From Lepidurus packardi (Eukaryota; Arthropoda; Branchiopoda; Notostraca; Triopsidae): a stretch of 64,000 nt of DNA. Shown here piece by piece: positions 1 through 13,201 of the stretch. Made by a program: the position numbers and the translations under genes. The stretch covers positions 2,030,375 to 2,094,374 of the forward strand of contig JAKZAN010000002.1 of the NCBI GenBank assembly GCA_023053545.1, given 5' to 3'. Numbering within the stretch: position 1 is the stretch's first letter; the number at the start of each line of letters is the position of its first letter. Under the pieces are notes generated by a model. The model did no database searches. It was not told the origin of the DNA and saw only the letters and a list, made by a program, of their open reading frames with translations.

Positions 1-1148
1 AACCCTCAAGTAAAGCAACAGTCTATTTTTTAAATTTAAACATTATTTATTTATTCGAATGACTTTTTCTTATTTTCTTATATTTACGTGTATTGTATGA
101 AATTAATTAATTAAATATTTTATTTTCGTAGTATTGCTTCGATATTGCTTCAGATGGGGAAGAAGTAGCCATACAGCTCTCTCAAAAGGATGTTCGAGAG
201 AAAAAACAAGAAGGAGCCGAGAATTTAGTGATTGGTTTTCACGTCTTGAAGGTAAGACGCTATAAATTAGACTCGTGTCGCTTAAAAGTGTGTTCTGTTT
301 TTTCAGGTGGAAGTTAACCGGAAGTACAGGTTGCATTTAATGCAAGAAACGGCTGGAACTTCGGATTATATCAGAACCCGCAGCGTTTTCCTAAGGAAAC
401 AGTTCCAGCGCGGAAGATACGTTCTCTTGCCCACCACGTTCGCGCCTGGTCAATTTGGCGAGTATTTGCTGCGATTTTTTTCGACCAGCGACACCAATTT
501 CCAGTACATTTTGTTTATCTCAGTCGTTTTTCTAACTTTAAAATCATGAATTTTCCTTGTGTTGCGAAAAATTGCAGTCAATTGAAGAAAGAAGTGCCTA
601 GTCAAAGTATCTGCCCTTGTATCCAGTACCCAATAGCTGTAACCATGGTCATTGTACGGAGTGTCTCTGGCTTATTGAAAAGCGACGCCTTTGGAAGTAA
701 GTTGTATCTTAACAAAGATTTTTTGTATTAATTTTGGATAATTTACAGCCGCAGATCCTTACTGTATAATTAAATGTGGGAAAGAAAGCGTTCGGAGTCA
801 TATAGTGAAAGATTCCTTGGATGCTACGTGGAATACTGCTGCCGTTTTCTACCGGAACGATTTGTCCAAGCCAGTGAAAATCCAGGTAATTGCGTATTGA
901 TTTGTGATGTTGACATTCAAAGGTTGTCATTATTGACTCTTGACAATTTCTGTCGGCGGGATTAGGTTTGGAATAGTAATTTGGTCGTGGATACGTTCAT
1001 GGGCCAGGCTTTATTGGAAGCTCCCGTGAGTCGTGGTCGTAAAGCTACTGCCTTGGAATTGCATGGCCGGGGTACTCACCGTAATGAGAAAAAGCCTGGC
1101 AAAGTGACAGTCGAGTTTCACACGGAAGATGACTTGCTGAGCATTTGA
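1..1148 (+). CDS. CAPN5: Calpain-5-like cysteine protease, 3' part (domain III end and C2 domain)
   Basis: Partial gene; the protease core lies to the left of the window. Coding exons read as <1..9, 132..251, 307..503, 578..696, 749..885 and 966..1148 (TGA at 1146-1148), all with GT-AG borders and closing phases. The first exon end gives NPQ, followed by the end of the calpain beta-sandwich domain III (motifs GFHVLKVEVNRKYRLH and RGRYVLLPTTFAPG..GEYLLRFF) and then a C2 domain (ADPYCIIKCG, VWNSNLVVDTFMGQALL). A C-terminal C2 domain in place of EF hands is typical of the atypical CAPN5/6 (TRA-3) group, and line-by-line resemblance is closest to calpain-5. The catalytic Cys/His/Asn residues are outside the window, so activity cannot be judged. 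Calpain-5 relatives are calcium-dependent intracellular proteases; this is family knowledge. The intron from 504 to 577 begins with a weak GTACAT donor. Confidence 0.9.
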
Positions 1149-2990
1149 GAAATAACGAGAGCCAGTTGCCTAAAAGCTTTACCCTAGCCTGCCTTGTCCC
1201 TCCCCATGCACTGAAGAGTACTATACCGGTGATGACGTTTTGATACACTTTGAATATCCTTAGCCAAGAATTCGTCCATATCATGTCTTGCGAAGAAGTA
1301 ATCGGTTGAATTTTTTGAAAGTTTCCTTTGGAGAGAAAGAGTGCCTTTTTGAAACAATTTGACGCACAAACGTTCTCAGAAGGCCTTGTTTTTGTTAATA
1401 TTTTGATTTGGGTAACCTTGTGCTCTCTAATAGTGATTCATTAATTCGTTGTTTACGTTACTAGCCCAGTTTTGGTCTATCTAACCGTTCCTTGTTTTGA
1501 TTTTCATTGTTGAGATTTTCTTGAAATTACTTTATCAATTGGTTAGCTTGATTTAGGGGAAAAACACTTGGCCAGTGTGCATAATTCTCTTTGTTTTTAT
1601 TGTGCAATACAAACTGTGACTCAAAACCTTTGCGGATACGATAGAACACTAAACGAAACACTAGAAAAAAATCGTTGTGGAGCCGTGGCGGAGTGTGTAA
1701 TTTATTTTTTGTGGGCTGGAGCCACATGGAAGTCTTGGTGACATGGTTGTTGGCGACAGTCTTATCACTGGCAGCGAAGAATACTCTCTGGCCATTCAAA
1801 AAGGATCCTTTGGCCTTTATCCTCCGGAGGAGTGTGCAGGCTTGTAAAGTCTTGCTGCGTATCAGCTAAAGTGAGTTGAACTGGCGCCAGAAAAAAATCC
1901 CGCTTCTTATACCTTCCACTTTTTCTGTTGCTTCATCCTTCTTTTTTTTATTCATTGATTTTTGTATTTCCTAGCGAATAGAAATGGAACAAAGATGTGG
2001 AATGTCATTGACTTAGTCTGCGTTCTATATAATACACGATGACGAGTTTAAGTTCTATTTTTTTTTTTTCCTGGGAGTTTTTGCTTGAATATGAATGCCT
2101 TTCTGTATAGCAAGCTTGGAGTCTTGCAGGTCCAGGCTGAGAAAAGAAAGGTAATTAGCAATCTGCATAGACGACAAGAGTTAAATGAAAAACGAGCTAG
2201 TTGGTGGCAGCTTTACGGGGAAATTATGCGGGCAGCGAAATGAAGTCATTCCCAAAACTTGACCCAACGAAGAAACGTTTTAACAGAAGAGCCGGAATAG
2301 TTGAGTGCGAGGGATAAGAAAGGGATTTTTGTTTTGCTATTGGTAATAATGATGACTTCATATTCACACCTTTGGCGTGTGGTGGCTATGAATAGGGGAT
2401 GAACTCGATGTATTTTGCCTGGGTGCATAAGGATTGAAATGGGCGGAGGGGCGGACCAGGTCTTTTACCTTGGCCACAGATCTAATTTAGATGAGAAACC
2501 GAGCAACAATTCATCACGCTTTTTCCGCAGTATATGCCTCCTCGTATGCATTTTTCTCATTCGTTACTGCAAAACCATCCACAGAATCCCAAAACGAAGT
2601 CTATATCCTCTCCATAAAACGAGTCCAAGAATGAGTGTAAACGTGAAATATGGGTATTTATATTACTTCTTTTGAATATAAGGTGCGAACAAATCACGGG
2701 AAGTCAACAAGGGAATCTTTGCGTCTTAATTTTATAGATTACACAACATTTTTACAGTTCACAATTTAGCGGCAACTTTGTTGTCAACATGACAAGTGTT
2801 GTACGGTAGGTGTCTCAGTAGTTGTTTTTGGTGAAGTTAAGCGGTTGAACTGGGTGAAAAACTGTTGTTACAAACTCGCTAATTATAGTGTCAGTCGAGC
2901 TTGTATGGATCAGAAACTTCTCGAATGATAAACTCAAAGTTGTAGGAGTTCAGAAACGTTAGTAAATTGAGACAAACAGTTATTGATACT

Positions 2991-3050
2991 TGTTTGTAAA
3001 ACCATGTTTGTAAAAAACCATGCCATGTTTGTAAAACCATGTTTGTAAAA
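2991..3050. repeat. Short tandem repeat, unit about 15 bp
   Basis: Four slightly varied copies of a unit reading TTTGTAAAACCATG occur back to back; one copy is shortened to CCATGCCATG at the junction. Local slippage-type repeat with no sign of mobility. Confidence 0.8.
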
Positions 3051-6000
3051 ACGCGCATTTAGGGAAGAAACCGGGCTATTGGCGGCGCGCAGCTTGACAG
3101 TTTTACCCGCGGGTGCAGTATTGCGTACGGGTAAAGGGCGAGTAGGCAAAAAGCGGGCAAGGCGTGGAGCGAAACTGCGGCTTTCTCGTCCACAGGTTAG
3201 GTCCCTTTTTACTCGTTTTCATATGAAAGTGAAGACGGGGCCATTGCATGTGTGCCTAAAGGCAGCACAGCGTTATGCCAACTTGACAGGAGAAATTCTC
3301 TCTTGCCAAGATATTCAGTATTAGCCCTCTTTAACGCGAAATCAGTATTTTAATTCTTGAAAGTTGAAAAGGAAACGAGACAACGCTTGGGCTTTCTTAT
3401 ACTTTCGATATTGCAGTATGGAACAAAATTGGTTGTCCATGCTTTCATTGTTGGAATGTTTTGTTATGTGGAAAACCAGGACTTTGACATATGACAATCA
3501 TACTTAGGAATAAGATAGTAATACTTCATAGTACGATGACAATACTTCAGAACACAATGATAATACGTTGGATTGTGATAATAGTGTGTCGATACTTTGC
3601 ACAAGGAAGGCTTAGGAGCTAATTTGCGTAACGTTGAAAATGAAAGGAAGAAACTCACTCAGTTTTATGGTAATCGTCGTAATGAAGAGACAAAGCACTA
3701 ATGGGTTTACGTTGTCGGTGCTATGAAAAACGGTATGGGTTAGTGGACAAGTGTTTTCTGTAGGCCTACTTATTGCGGCTCTGGGGAGACTATTAATTGT
3801 CCCGCCTCTTCCTTTCTTTCTTGTTTTTTGGTGTGTGCGTAGGTAGGTTTGAGCCTTTTTGTTGCGGTGAGAGTCGCGGGTTGTTAGAGATGGGCCGATG
3901 TGATTAATGAAAGTGGGCATCGGCATGATCCCACAAAAGCCTAAAAGTCCTGTGTCTGCACGAAGGTGGATGGTGTTGACAGGTTTCTCTCATTACGCCT
4001 TGTCGGTTGTCACCTGTGCGCCCTTGGGATTTAAGAAGAAAAGAGACTCGCCAAGACAGCTTATAAGAGCTTTTTCAAATTCCGAGTCGTATGCTTTGCT
4101 GAACTGAACATCGCTGCACATCCTGTCGCTATTCTTGGTTTTGTCACCGATGCGCTTTTCTTTTCGCTCTCTTCTCCCCTCAAAAAAAGGTTTTTAATCA
4201 TATGTTCTCGTCTTTCTTCAGTCTAATAACGTCTTTTCCATTTCGTTTAAGCCAAAACAGCAAAAAAGATGCGCCGTGTAGTTTTTCTGCTGCTTTCTAA
4301 GTACAAACGTGTCAAGTCCGCATGTCTTTAGCCATATGTGTCATTTTTTTAAAACTTTTTAATCGTTTAGGAAGAATTGTTTGATTATGAAATACGTTTT
4401 TTTCCCGAACGTTTATGCATTTTGGTTTCAGAAAGTGGCGGCAGCGAAAGTCGTATAAAATGTACATTTGGGACGTTTTGAGTTCTAAGGAAAAAGAAAA
4501 GGTTATAACTTTACTCTCCAGTTTGGTAGAGTTTTGACCTGTCGCCAAGATTCTAAATCTCTGGAAGGACTAAAATGCCTGTTTCCATTAGGCAATCTCA
4601 TTTATCACCAAGACACCGTCTTCCACTTGGGACTTTTGAAAGTTTTGGGATTCTGAAAGTCCAAAACGAAAACGAAAAAAATAAAATAGTGATAAACAAG
4701 GAAATAGTTTTCTACAACCTCTCGCTTCGTGCGCAGCTTCTTCTTTCACTTGCTCGTCTAATTAATTTTGATGGATTTTGGGTACTTTTATAGCGCACCT
4801 CGATGAATGCAAAGAACGCCAAATCAGTTTAAACTTAGGTGTAATGGCGTTAAAGATTGCAGATAATTTCTTATGATTTTTCATTTTTCCGTTCATTTTT
4901 TTTCCTGATGGTATATCAGGAAATATGGTATATCAGGAGTTATAGGGACTTGTGTCCTTAAGGAAGGGTTAAAGAGGAAAAGGTTTTTAGGACTTAATTA
5001 CAATAGCCCAAGCAGCATTTAATTATGGCCGGCTGCGAGTTTGCATTCACGCCGTTTGAAATGAAAAAGAAAATGTACTAATAATATTAATAAAAAATAA
5101 ATAAAATATGACAACAAAAACTTGTTCTAGAGTTTCGTCAAAAATGACAAAGGGACAATTGAAAAGTGCCTTGGACCCAACCACAATCCCTCACTCTTTT
5201 ATTGCCTTTAATGCTTCCATAGCTATTAAGGGTCGTAAATGCATATCTGGAATATTATTGAGCGATTTCGTTCCGGACACTCGGAAAAACCGCACAATTT
5301 GTGATCCACACAAGGTTTTTATTATTTATTTGGAGGAGAGGAGACGAAAGGGAAGAAACAGGTTTGGGAAAGGCTGTATGCTGTGCGTCTAGCATTAAAG
5401 GGTTAATAAGGTAGCTGTAATTTTAGTTAAGTGATTTAATCGTTTAATGAGGTGAAACGTAGCCTGGTATGTTGTTTCTTAAAGGAACATTCGACAGGTC
5501 CCCCGCCAGGCAAAATGGTATATACTCCATACGTTCTAGACCGAATTCCCTTCTATAGTTTTTCTTGATCGCCCCTTATCGGTCAAACTGGTATGTGTTA
5601 ATAACACCAGATGTGCTATAAGAAAGTAATAAGGTGTCGATTTGGTCAATTAGAGCTCCAGGCCAGGAATGTTCGTTTGTTAGAGGGATTTTGGGAGCTG
5701 TTTCACAATGTTTGGAATGCTTTGAAAGGAAATGCTTTTTGACTTTGTTGATGATGACAAAAGTTCCGCAGGTGATATATGAGTGATTTTGGCTATAGAG
5801 TGATTGTAATAGTTAAGGTATTATAAAGACAAAGGGGGAATAACGGAAAACGAGGTGCATCGAAAGCAATGTTGATGGAGGATACCAAATAGATGATGTA
5901 CGAGGTGTGAAAATGCATCCGTGGGTAAGCTATTGGGTTTAGGGCGTTTGATACGGTATTAGGAGGGAAATTGAAGCGGAAGTAGGTGATTTTCCAGTGC

Positions 6001-9000
6001 AACGCTTTTCGAAGGTGCAGATGATCAAGGTTCGGGGAAGCCATTCGCCTTAGGGGGGTTAGAAGGGGGGATCTTTGGGTGCTATTAAGGTAATTACATC
6101 AAGTTTGGACTTGCAAGTTGAAGAAATTACTTTGACTTGAGATTTGCTGTTTGTTTAGTTGGTTTGTTTGTTATATAGCTCGTATTTTAGCTAGATAGGA
6201 ACAGATGTGGAATAGAATGAACTCCCTTTCACTGCTTATATAGCATTGAGTAAAGCCACATTGTAAATGCAAAACTAGATTGCTGGAGGTCATTAAGTTG
6301 GTCATTAAAAACCAGCCAATCTGTCCCTAGGAAGAAGCAGCGAATTTATAGACGGTCCTAATGCGTAGGTTTGCGAAATTGGTCTTGTGTCGTGGGTTCT
6401 TTTTTATAATTTTATTTTATTTAACGTTTTAATTTTTCTACTTTTTTTGTTTGGTTTTCATTTGATTTAACGCTGGAAGACTAGCTGGAGTACAAGTTGG
6501 GTGTTGTAACAAAGTTCCCTTTCGAAGATTAAGGTTCCCTTAATTTGGGACCTTTTTGGGGGGAGGGGGGCAAATTGCGAATTTGGCTGTTTCAAAGTTG
6601 TTCCGCAAATGGGCAAACCAGATTCAAGCTTGGTGTTTTGAACTCTTCCTCCGCATTTCAAGGTTTTTATTGATGAAAAAAGACAGGAAAACTTAACTTG
6701 TACACTGTAACGTGGCGTAATATTGCAATGAAATAAGCAAGTAGTTTTTCATTTCTTGATATAAATCGAGTGTGTTCGCAGTTATGGGTGATTGGACAAC
6801 AATGAACTTTTGGTCGGGTTTTCAGCGTGTCGCAAGCTAGCTTTCGCGGTTTTTCGCGAGATTTGCAGCATGAGATTGGTTGGTTTTCCTGGATTGTCCT
6901 TTCGTGGTCATGTCCAACTCGTTCTTGAGCAAAAATTTTTTTGAGAACTTTCATGTTCTCCCCAAATTCACTTTTCAGGATCTCAGAATCACTCTCTTAC
7001 TTTTATTGAGGTTAGTGAATTGGCTTACAGTAAATTCATTGTAGCATAACAGTGAACTACTCCAAGTTGCCAAATATTCAACAAGTGTATTATTTGGCGC
7101 TCTTCTCGTATAAGATTGCCAATTTTGTTGAAGAAGAAGTTCATTTGATTGTTGCGCACCAATCAATTTGTTGCGAATTTTCACGTTTCCAACAACTTAA
7201 CTTTTCACTTTCTCGTATGTTGCCGTACTAAGCTATGTTTTAAAAAACTGCAAAAGTTGAACTAACTCTTGCGCAACAGTGAAAAAGAACGTTCTTTTCC
7301 TAATTTGATGCTTTTTCTCCGGGCGGGAATCCCAAAAAGCGTCTAATTGATTTGGTTTGTTGAATAAGCATGCGGTTTCCTCTGTTTTTCCAAATGAATC
7401 GATCCTTTTTCGGCAAACGTGAGCCAATGCACGCACCACGCGTGTCTTGGCTCATGTTAGTTAAGGACAGCAGGTGAGAAATGGGTTAATTTCCCGGATT
7501 TGGATGGTTAACTGCGTTTTGGTATTCTTGGAGCCCCGTCAAAAACGTAACTAGTAATTTGTGAGCGTCTCATTATAGGCCTCGTTTATGGTCGCCAGGT
7601 AATTAAAAAGCAAAGAAAAGAAAACGAAAACGCGTTTTGGAAAAACGTTTTTCGGTCAGATGATGCGTTCTATTTTTCAGTATGGCTTGGGGGCATCCCC
7701 CCGAAACGCTATCTAATTGCTGGGGCCATAAACTGGGTGTTAAAGGTTTTGTTCTTCTTCTTTTCTGTCTTTCTCTCTGTCCAAGAATGACAGAATCTAG
7801 ATTGCCACCCTTTTGTGCTTTCTTTTTCTTCTGTCTTTTCTGTTTTCTTACCAAGAAGCCGAAACTATTTTTTGAAGATTTTCTTCTATGTAAGTGTGAT
7901 GAGATTGGCGGCATCATAAAACTATAGACCCCTAAAGAAAAACTCTCGTGGAATGATAGTAAGGTGCTAGGCAAATAGTTGTTGATTGCGTTGGCATAAC
8001 CTGCTATATTATATAGGCAGTGTCGTAAAGATCTCGTTAATGATATCCCCGCCCCAATCCATCCCTTCCTTATTCGCTTATTTTTTCTTCTTTTTGAAAA
8101 ACCTTGAAAAAAAAACTTCAATCAGGTCGGGAGGAATTAAGTAGGAGGTGACAACGCCAACTTGATGAGCAATTCTTAACAGAAAATTGAAGAGCGCTGA
8201 GCTGCAAAAGGGGTGGATCTCTAGTAAATAACGAGGGAGAGGGGGTTGGGTGGATCGAATTTGAATTTGATTTTTTTTTAAACGCAATATGCAAACAGGT
8301 GTTTTTTTATATTTGGGGATATGTGTGAAACGATTAGGTAAAGCTATTAGCATCGCTTAAGGCCATTGGAGGCAGAGGGGGGATCAAAGGGGGGTTACCG
8401 TTGCCTTTAGAATGGGGAGGGGATATTGTAATATGGATATAATCCGGTTTATGACCCCAACACCTGTGTGTGTATTGCAAGTTTTGGAAGCGGCGTGCTG
8501 TAAGGGCTTAAAAGAAGGCATATGCACACGTGTGTTGTTCCAAATGGTTTATCTTGGCAAGTTCTAGAGGACTTAATAGAAGATTACAAGTGTGAACTTT
8601 TCTGCGCCATAAAAGCCCCACGTTTGGTTTATCCCCTTGTGATGCTTGATTTGCTTTGGGAACAGCTGAGACGTGCGAGGGCCTCCAAAAGTTATAGATC
8701 CAGCCAAAGCTTTGGTTTTTATGATTTTATGGCATTATAGCGAGAAGACTCGAGATTTAATAGAGAGTGTTGAGGCAGCTGCATACCGTTTTCTATCTAA
8801 TAGCTCCCAAAAACTTTAGGGTAAAGAAAAAAAGAAAGTGTGATGCCGCTGAATGTTCACAAATTGACGTCATTAATAGATATATTATAATTTAGATGCA
8901 AAGCCTTTTATAGCTTCTCCTTTGTTTGCCAAACTTGACAAGGAAAAGAAAAAACAAAAGGAAACGAGAAGGTGTCACTGCAAGTAAATAACGTCGTGCT

Positions 9001-10781
9001 TTAGAGTTGGGAAGACTTTGAGATTGTTTTATTCTGCAAATTAATCGTTCCAATCACGTTTAGCTTCTATTTATAAGGCGTCAAACCAGCTTCTTAACAA
9101 GTGTTATGGCTTATGGCATCTAGCATTGAGCAATTCCGTCCCGTATTTCTCGCAAACGATGGGAAAGAATGTTGCTATAGGAGTTGCAAGTAGCAAAAAC
9201 GAAATTGGTCCTACGAGTATTAGCGATCTCAGCAACGTGCTACTAGTCGACCTAATCACAATGTAGAAAGTTTCTTTAGAGTTAGTTTGAACAGTTTCTT
9301 ATCAAAACTGTTACGAAACCAACTAAAATCTGTTGAATTTCTAACGTCGAAGAACCATAAACGCATACCGCGCTCTCACTCTTACAAAATGGCGATTGTC
9401 TTACAAATTGTAATGAGTTTTAGCCACAGCCTTCAAGAGTAAGCGACGCTATTTTTACGACAGTTTGTGAGCTCTGCTGTATAGATAAGTCGGGTGTAAA
9501 CTCAGTTTGAGATTTGTTAGCAAAAAAGTTTCAGATGGCAGGTGCTAAGCGTCCTGTGTAGTGTTCATGATGTTCGTATCAACCGGTTGTTCATGGTTCT
9601 CAATGCAGTTCCATCATTAAATGTGCCTAATTGTTCTTTTAATTCAAGAAGCTCACCTGCTGCCCCACATTTGTTAAAGTAAACGAAGCCCATAGAAGCT
9701 CCGTACAGTTTTTCTTTAATGAGTCCATTACTGTCATCAAGCTTCATAAAAAACTTGCACAAGCTATAACCCTCCACTGCGAATTTCCTTGGCCGAATGT
9801 TTCCACGTCAAGCGAAAACGCTTGCTATAGCTTTAGGGGGCTTAGATGCTGCATATGAAAGAAAATTAATTGTAAACCCGGCCAAGATTTGCATATGCCA
9901 AACAGCTGGCATTCGTAAGCGAGTATTTTCTTCCTTCGAAAGCTTTGCAATATTTTGGATAGTACTTGGATTTATGAGAACACTTAAGACTAAACGATAT
10001 AATACTCACTTTTAGGGATTTTTTTTCAGTTCTCGAGCTTTGCTTCAATCTGTGGTGTGAAGGGCATCCACACAACTCAGAAGAAGAACTCCTCGACAAA
10101 AGCCCCGTAAGCAAAAAGGGCGCCAAAGGTTAATTGAGCGAGGGCCATTTCATTAAAAGTTGTGGAGGTTTTCCAAAGCGACTTTTTCCTATCCTTTAGC
10201 TTACGGGGTCCAAAAGGGCTCAGAGCTCCACAAACTCCCCGCCATCAAGCCGAACTTTATAAGGTTATACTACACACATTACGGACTATTATATGCAAAA
10301 AGGGGCTCCGGAAAACAACAACCCAGTTTAAATCTAATCCTAATCATATGCTTTGAGGGTTTTTTGACTTGATTGTTGCTCGCTCATATAAGAGTGTGAC
10401 GGTTTATTGTTTACAATCTTAATAAATTACCTCATTTCAGGACCTGTGTTAACTTTTAAGTGGAAAGGCTTTAGAGCAAAATGGAATTTGGATGCTTTCA
10501 GTTCAAGTTTTGCGCTAGGGGCTTTTTTAAACGGTTCGCATATTCATTAATGGGACCTTATAGCTAATTAAAAAAGTGGGGGGGAGGAAGGGAGATTTTG
10601 ATGCCTGTCTTGTTTTATTTGCTCTCGCTATCGTTCGGGATAAACGGGTGGTGATAATCAGGTGTGCAAAAATTAGAGATAATTGAACATGGCGTGGCAA
10701 TTAAAGGCCCAAGCGATGGCTTTTAATTATAGACATGGCGTTGGAACCCATGCACAGCCAATTACGTTGGAAAGTTTATTA

Positions 10782-10783
<2 letters not shown>

Positions 10784-10822
<39 letters not shown>
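10784..10822. repeat. Poly-T run, 39 nt
   Basis: Uninterrupted T run followed by GCAG. On its own it could be a simple repeat or, on the - strand, the poly-A tail of an old retroposed copy; nothing recognisable precedes the tail on that strand and no flanking target duplication was found, so it is called a simple repeat. Confidence 0.85.
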
Positions 10823-10824
<2 letters not shown>

Positions 10825-12018
10825 AGGGGTTCGAAGCATAAGAAAGAGAAGATGCAGGTTATAGGGCTTTTGGAAAAGATGCCCTCCGATTTTTTTTTTT
10901 TTGAAACACTGAAAATGCAAGGGGCGTTGGTCTTGTTTAGCTTGGCAGCCAAAGATAATTTTTCTGTGTCGTGGCCCAAGAAATCCAATTTGGCTTCTGG
11001 TTTCTTGGGAGATAAAGCTGCGAGCTGCTACTCTTGGCAGTTATATAGAAGAAGTTGATGTGTGTAAAATTCATGACTTGGCAGTAAAAATTTTGTTTTC
11101 CTGGCTTTCTGTTCAGCTTCTCTAAGTGGTATTGCTTTGGCTTGAGGGGGAGCCAAAAACGTATTCTGGTTTCTTTGAATTTTTCTACAAATCTTGATCT
11201 CCAGGGTTGCGAGAATGTTATGTATAAAATAATATTACGAGAGCGTCGATAATGCAAGATGATCAGAAAATGGGCTTTCAGAGATTTCGCTTGTCCTAGC
11301 ACCTAATGTGGAATTGTGCTGGCTCATGTTTGTCGAGAGAAAAATCAGAAAAGGAAAAAGAAGCCCTCCCTGGGACACGGTCTTCACAATAAGACGATAC
11401 AATAGTCCAAGTTATAATAAGAGACTCATTAGCTAGCGTGAAATGAAAGCTTTTTTGTTGTTTAAGATGGGGTTAATTTTTTTTTAAGGTTCCGACGTTT
11501 TGTTCCCGCTTCAAAAGTTTAGTTGATACTAGACCGAAAGGCGTGGGATCGTTTGGGCTTCTTGTGAGATCAAAAGATGACTTAAGAGCCTTAGTACAGG
11601 TTTTAATTGAACTATTTACCTTATTAAAAGCTATTATCTTTTACTTCAAATTATATTTCTTTATAAGCACAAGATCCACTTGGCATTTGAAATTGGCCCA
11701 AACGAGTGCAACTGTCCACTTCTTAGGAAAAATCGAACGTTTTTCGAGAGCTTAGATAAGCATACATGGGAATGTATCAAGTCGTGAAGAAGGGGGAGAA
11801 ACCAAGCCAATGCTGGCGTCTAGGGAAGAGGGAGGAAATCGAACGTCTCTCGTCAGCTTAACCAACCTTACACGGTGCTGTATGAAGTTATAGGATGTCA
11901 GAATCATGGGCAATGCTTGTCTTGACTTGTCACTTGTCAATGCTGTGCGCATTCTGAAAAAGTGAACGTTTTTAGTCACTTGGCCCTTTGCGGGTTGGAA
12001 AATATGATGAAGATGTGA

Positions 12019-12081
12019 AGTACACAGTATAAAGGTTCACAGTACACAGTAGCTTACACAGTACACAGTATAAAGGTACTG
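12019..12081. repeat. Short tandem repeat with ACAGTACACAGTA core
   Basis: The word AGTACACAGTATAAAGG occurs at both ends and a variant, AGTACACAGTAGCTT, lies between. Three units of about 20 bp. Confidence 0.75.
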
Positions 12082-13151
12082 TGGTCAAGTATTTGGATCG
12101 TTGGATTCATAGCATGTGTCACTTTAGCTAGCGGGGGTATGAATTATGATAGTCTTTTTGTTCTTTTTTAAGGGTAGTTAATATACGCGTGCCCCATTTT
12201 TAGAACTGAAAACACTACCCGTATGGTTTGCAACAAATTTCGCTTCAATTGTGTACTACAAAGTGGAAGAAGGCCACGGGCTTTAGCCGGTGGCTTTTTG
12301 GAGCTGGCCGGGATCGTAGCGTTACTTCAGTTTGCTTAGGCTAAAAGGAAATAAATAGAACAATGAAATAAAATAAGCAAAATGTTGCCCTTGGCCGGGA
12401 CTCGTATGTCGCTTTCTACGTCGCTCCGCACCAATTAGTCTGAATTTTGTTGTCCTTAAATCGTAAACAACGAGCCAAACTTCGCAGTTTTTGCAATTTA
12501 TACTTTCGCCACATTGCGAAAGTGTAATTATCCTTCAGAAACCATTCTCGTAATGATTTGTTCACGACTTTTTGAACTTTGAGGTCAACTTCCGAAAAAA
12601 GGGTGGTAAAAAGAGATATTGAGTGTCTTCAAGGTTGAAACTTAATCCTCAATCGAATTAGGCAATTTCGACTGAAGTTCAAGTCGGCCTACCGTCGCCT
12701 TTTGAAGCCAAAAAAAAAAGATGGGTAAGTTGGAAAATAAAGGTTTGGTTTTTCCGACTTTGGAATGTTTTGGGGTGAATTATTGTCAGGGGGTTGGAGG
12801 AAGGGGTGGCACATTCCCATTAAAGGGCTTGTTAATTACCTTAAGGGTTTTTCCCTCCCTTAATTTCATATTTCTTTAGCGAGTTGGCGAGTTTGGAAGT
12901 TTTGCTATCCAGGAATGTTGACTTCCATGTTAATTCGATTATTTCGCTTTCCTTTTGTGCTAGTGGAGCGGACAAAAGTGGATTTCCAAGTCATGTATGA
13001 ATGTTTTTAGCTGTTCTAACCCCCTTAAGGGGGAAAATGAATTGGGTTTTCTAAAGAAGGATGGGCTAAAGCATGAAAAACTTCAATTTCATTAGCGTGA
13101 TGGACACTTTCAATTTGTATCATGACTGGTCAGCCCACAGCTCAGTCAAAA

Positions 13152-13201
13152 GTCTCTCTACTCTCTCTCTCCCTCTCTCTCTGTCTCTCTCTATTCTTCT
13201 T
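13152..13201. repeat. CT-rich microsatellite
   Basis: Imperfect (CT)n tract with scattered A, C and G interruptions. Open frames in this area (Ser/Leu-rich) are products of the repeat. Confidence 0.85.

Noticed and set aside
5108-5392. 94-codon frame beginning at an ATG in AT-rich DNA
   Set aside because: No family resemblance and no neighbouring exons; could be chance at this length.
7603-8121. 172-codon open frame on the - strand
   Set aside because: Composition is driven by purine-rich low-complexity sequence; no domain, no splice context and an overlapping open frame on the other strand.
10735-11058. 107-codon frame with polyphenylalanine
   Set aside because: Produced by reading through the 39-nt T run.
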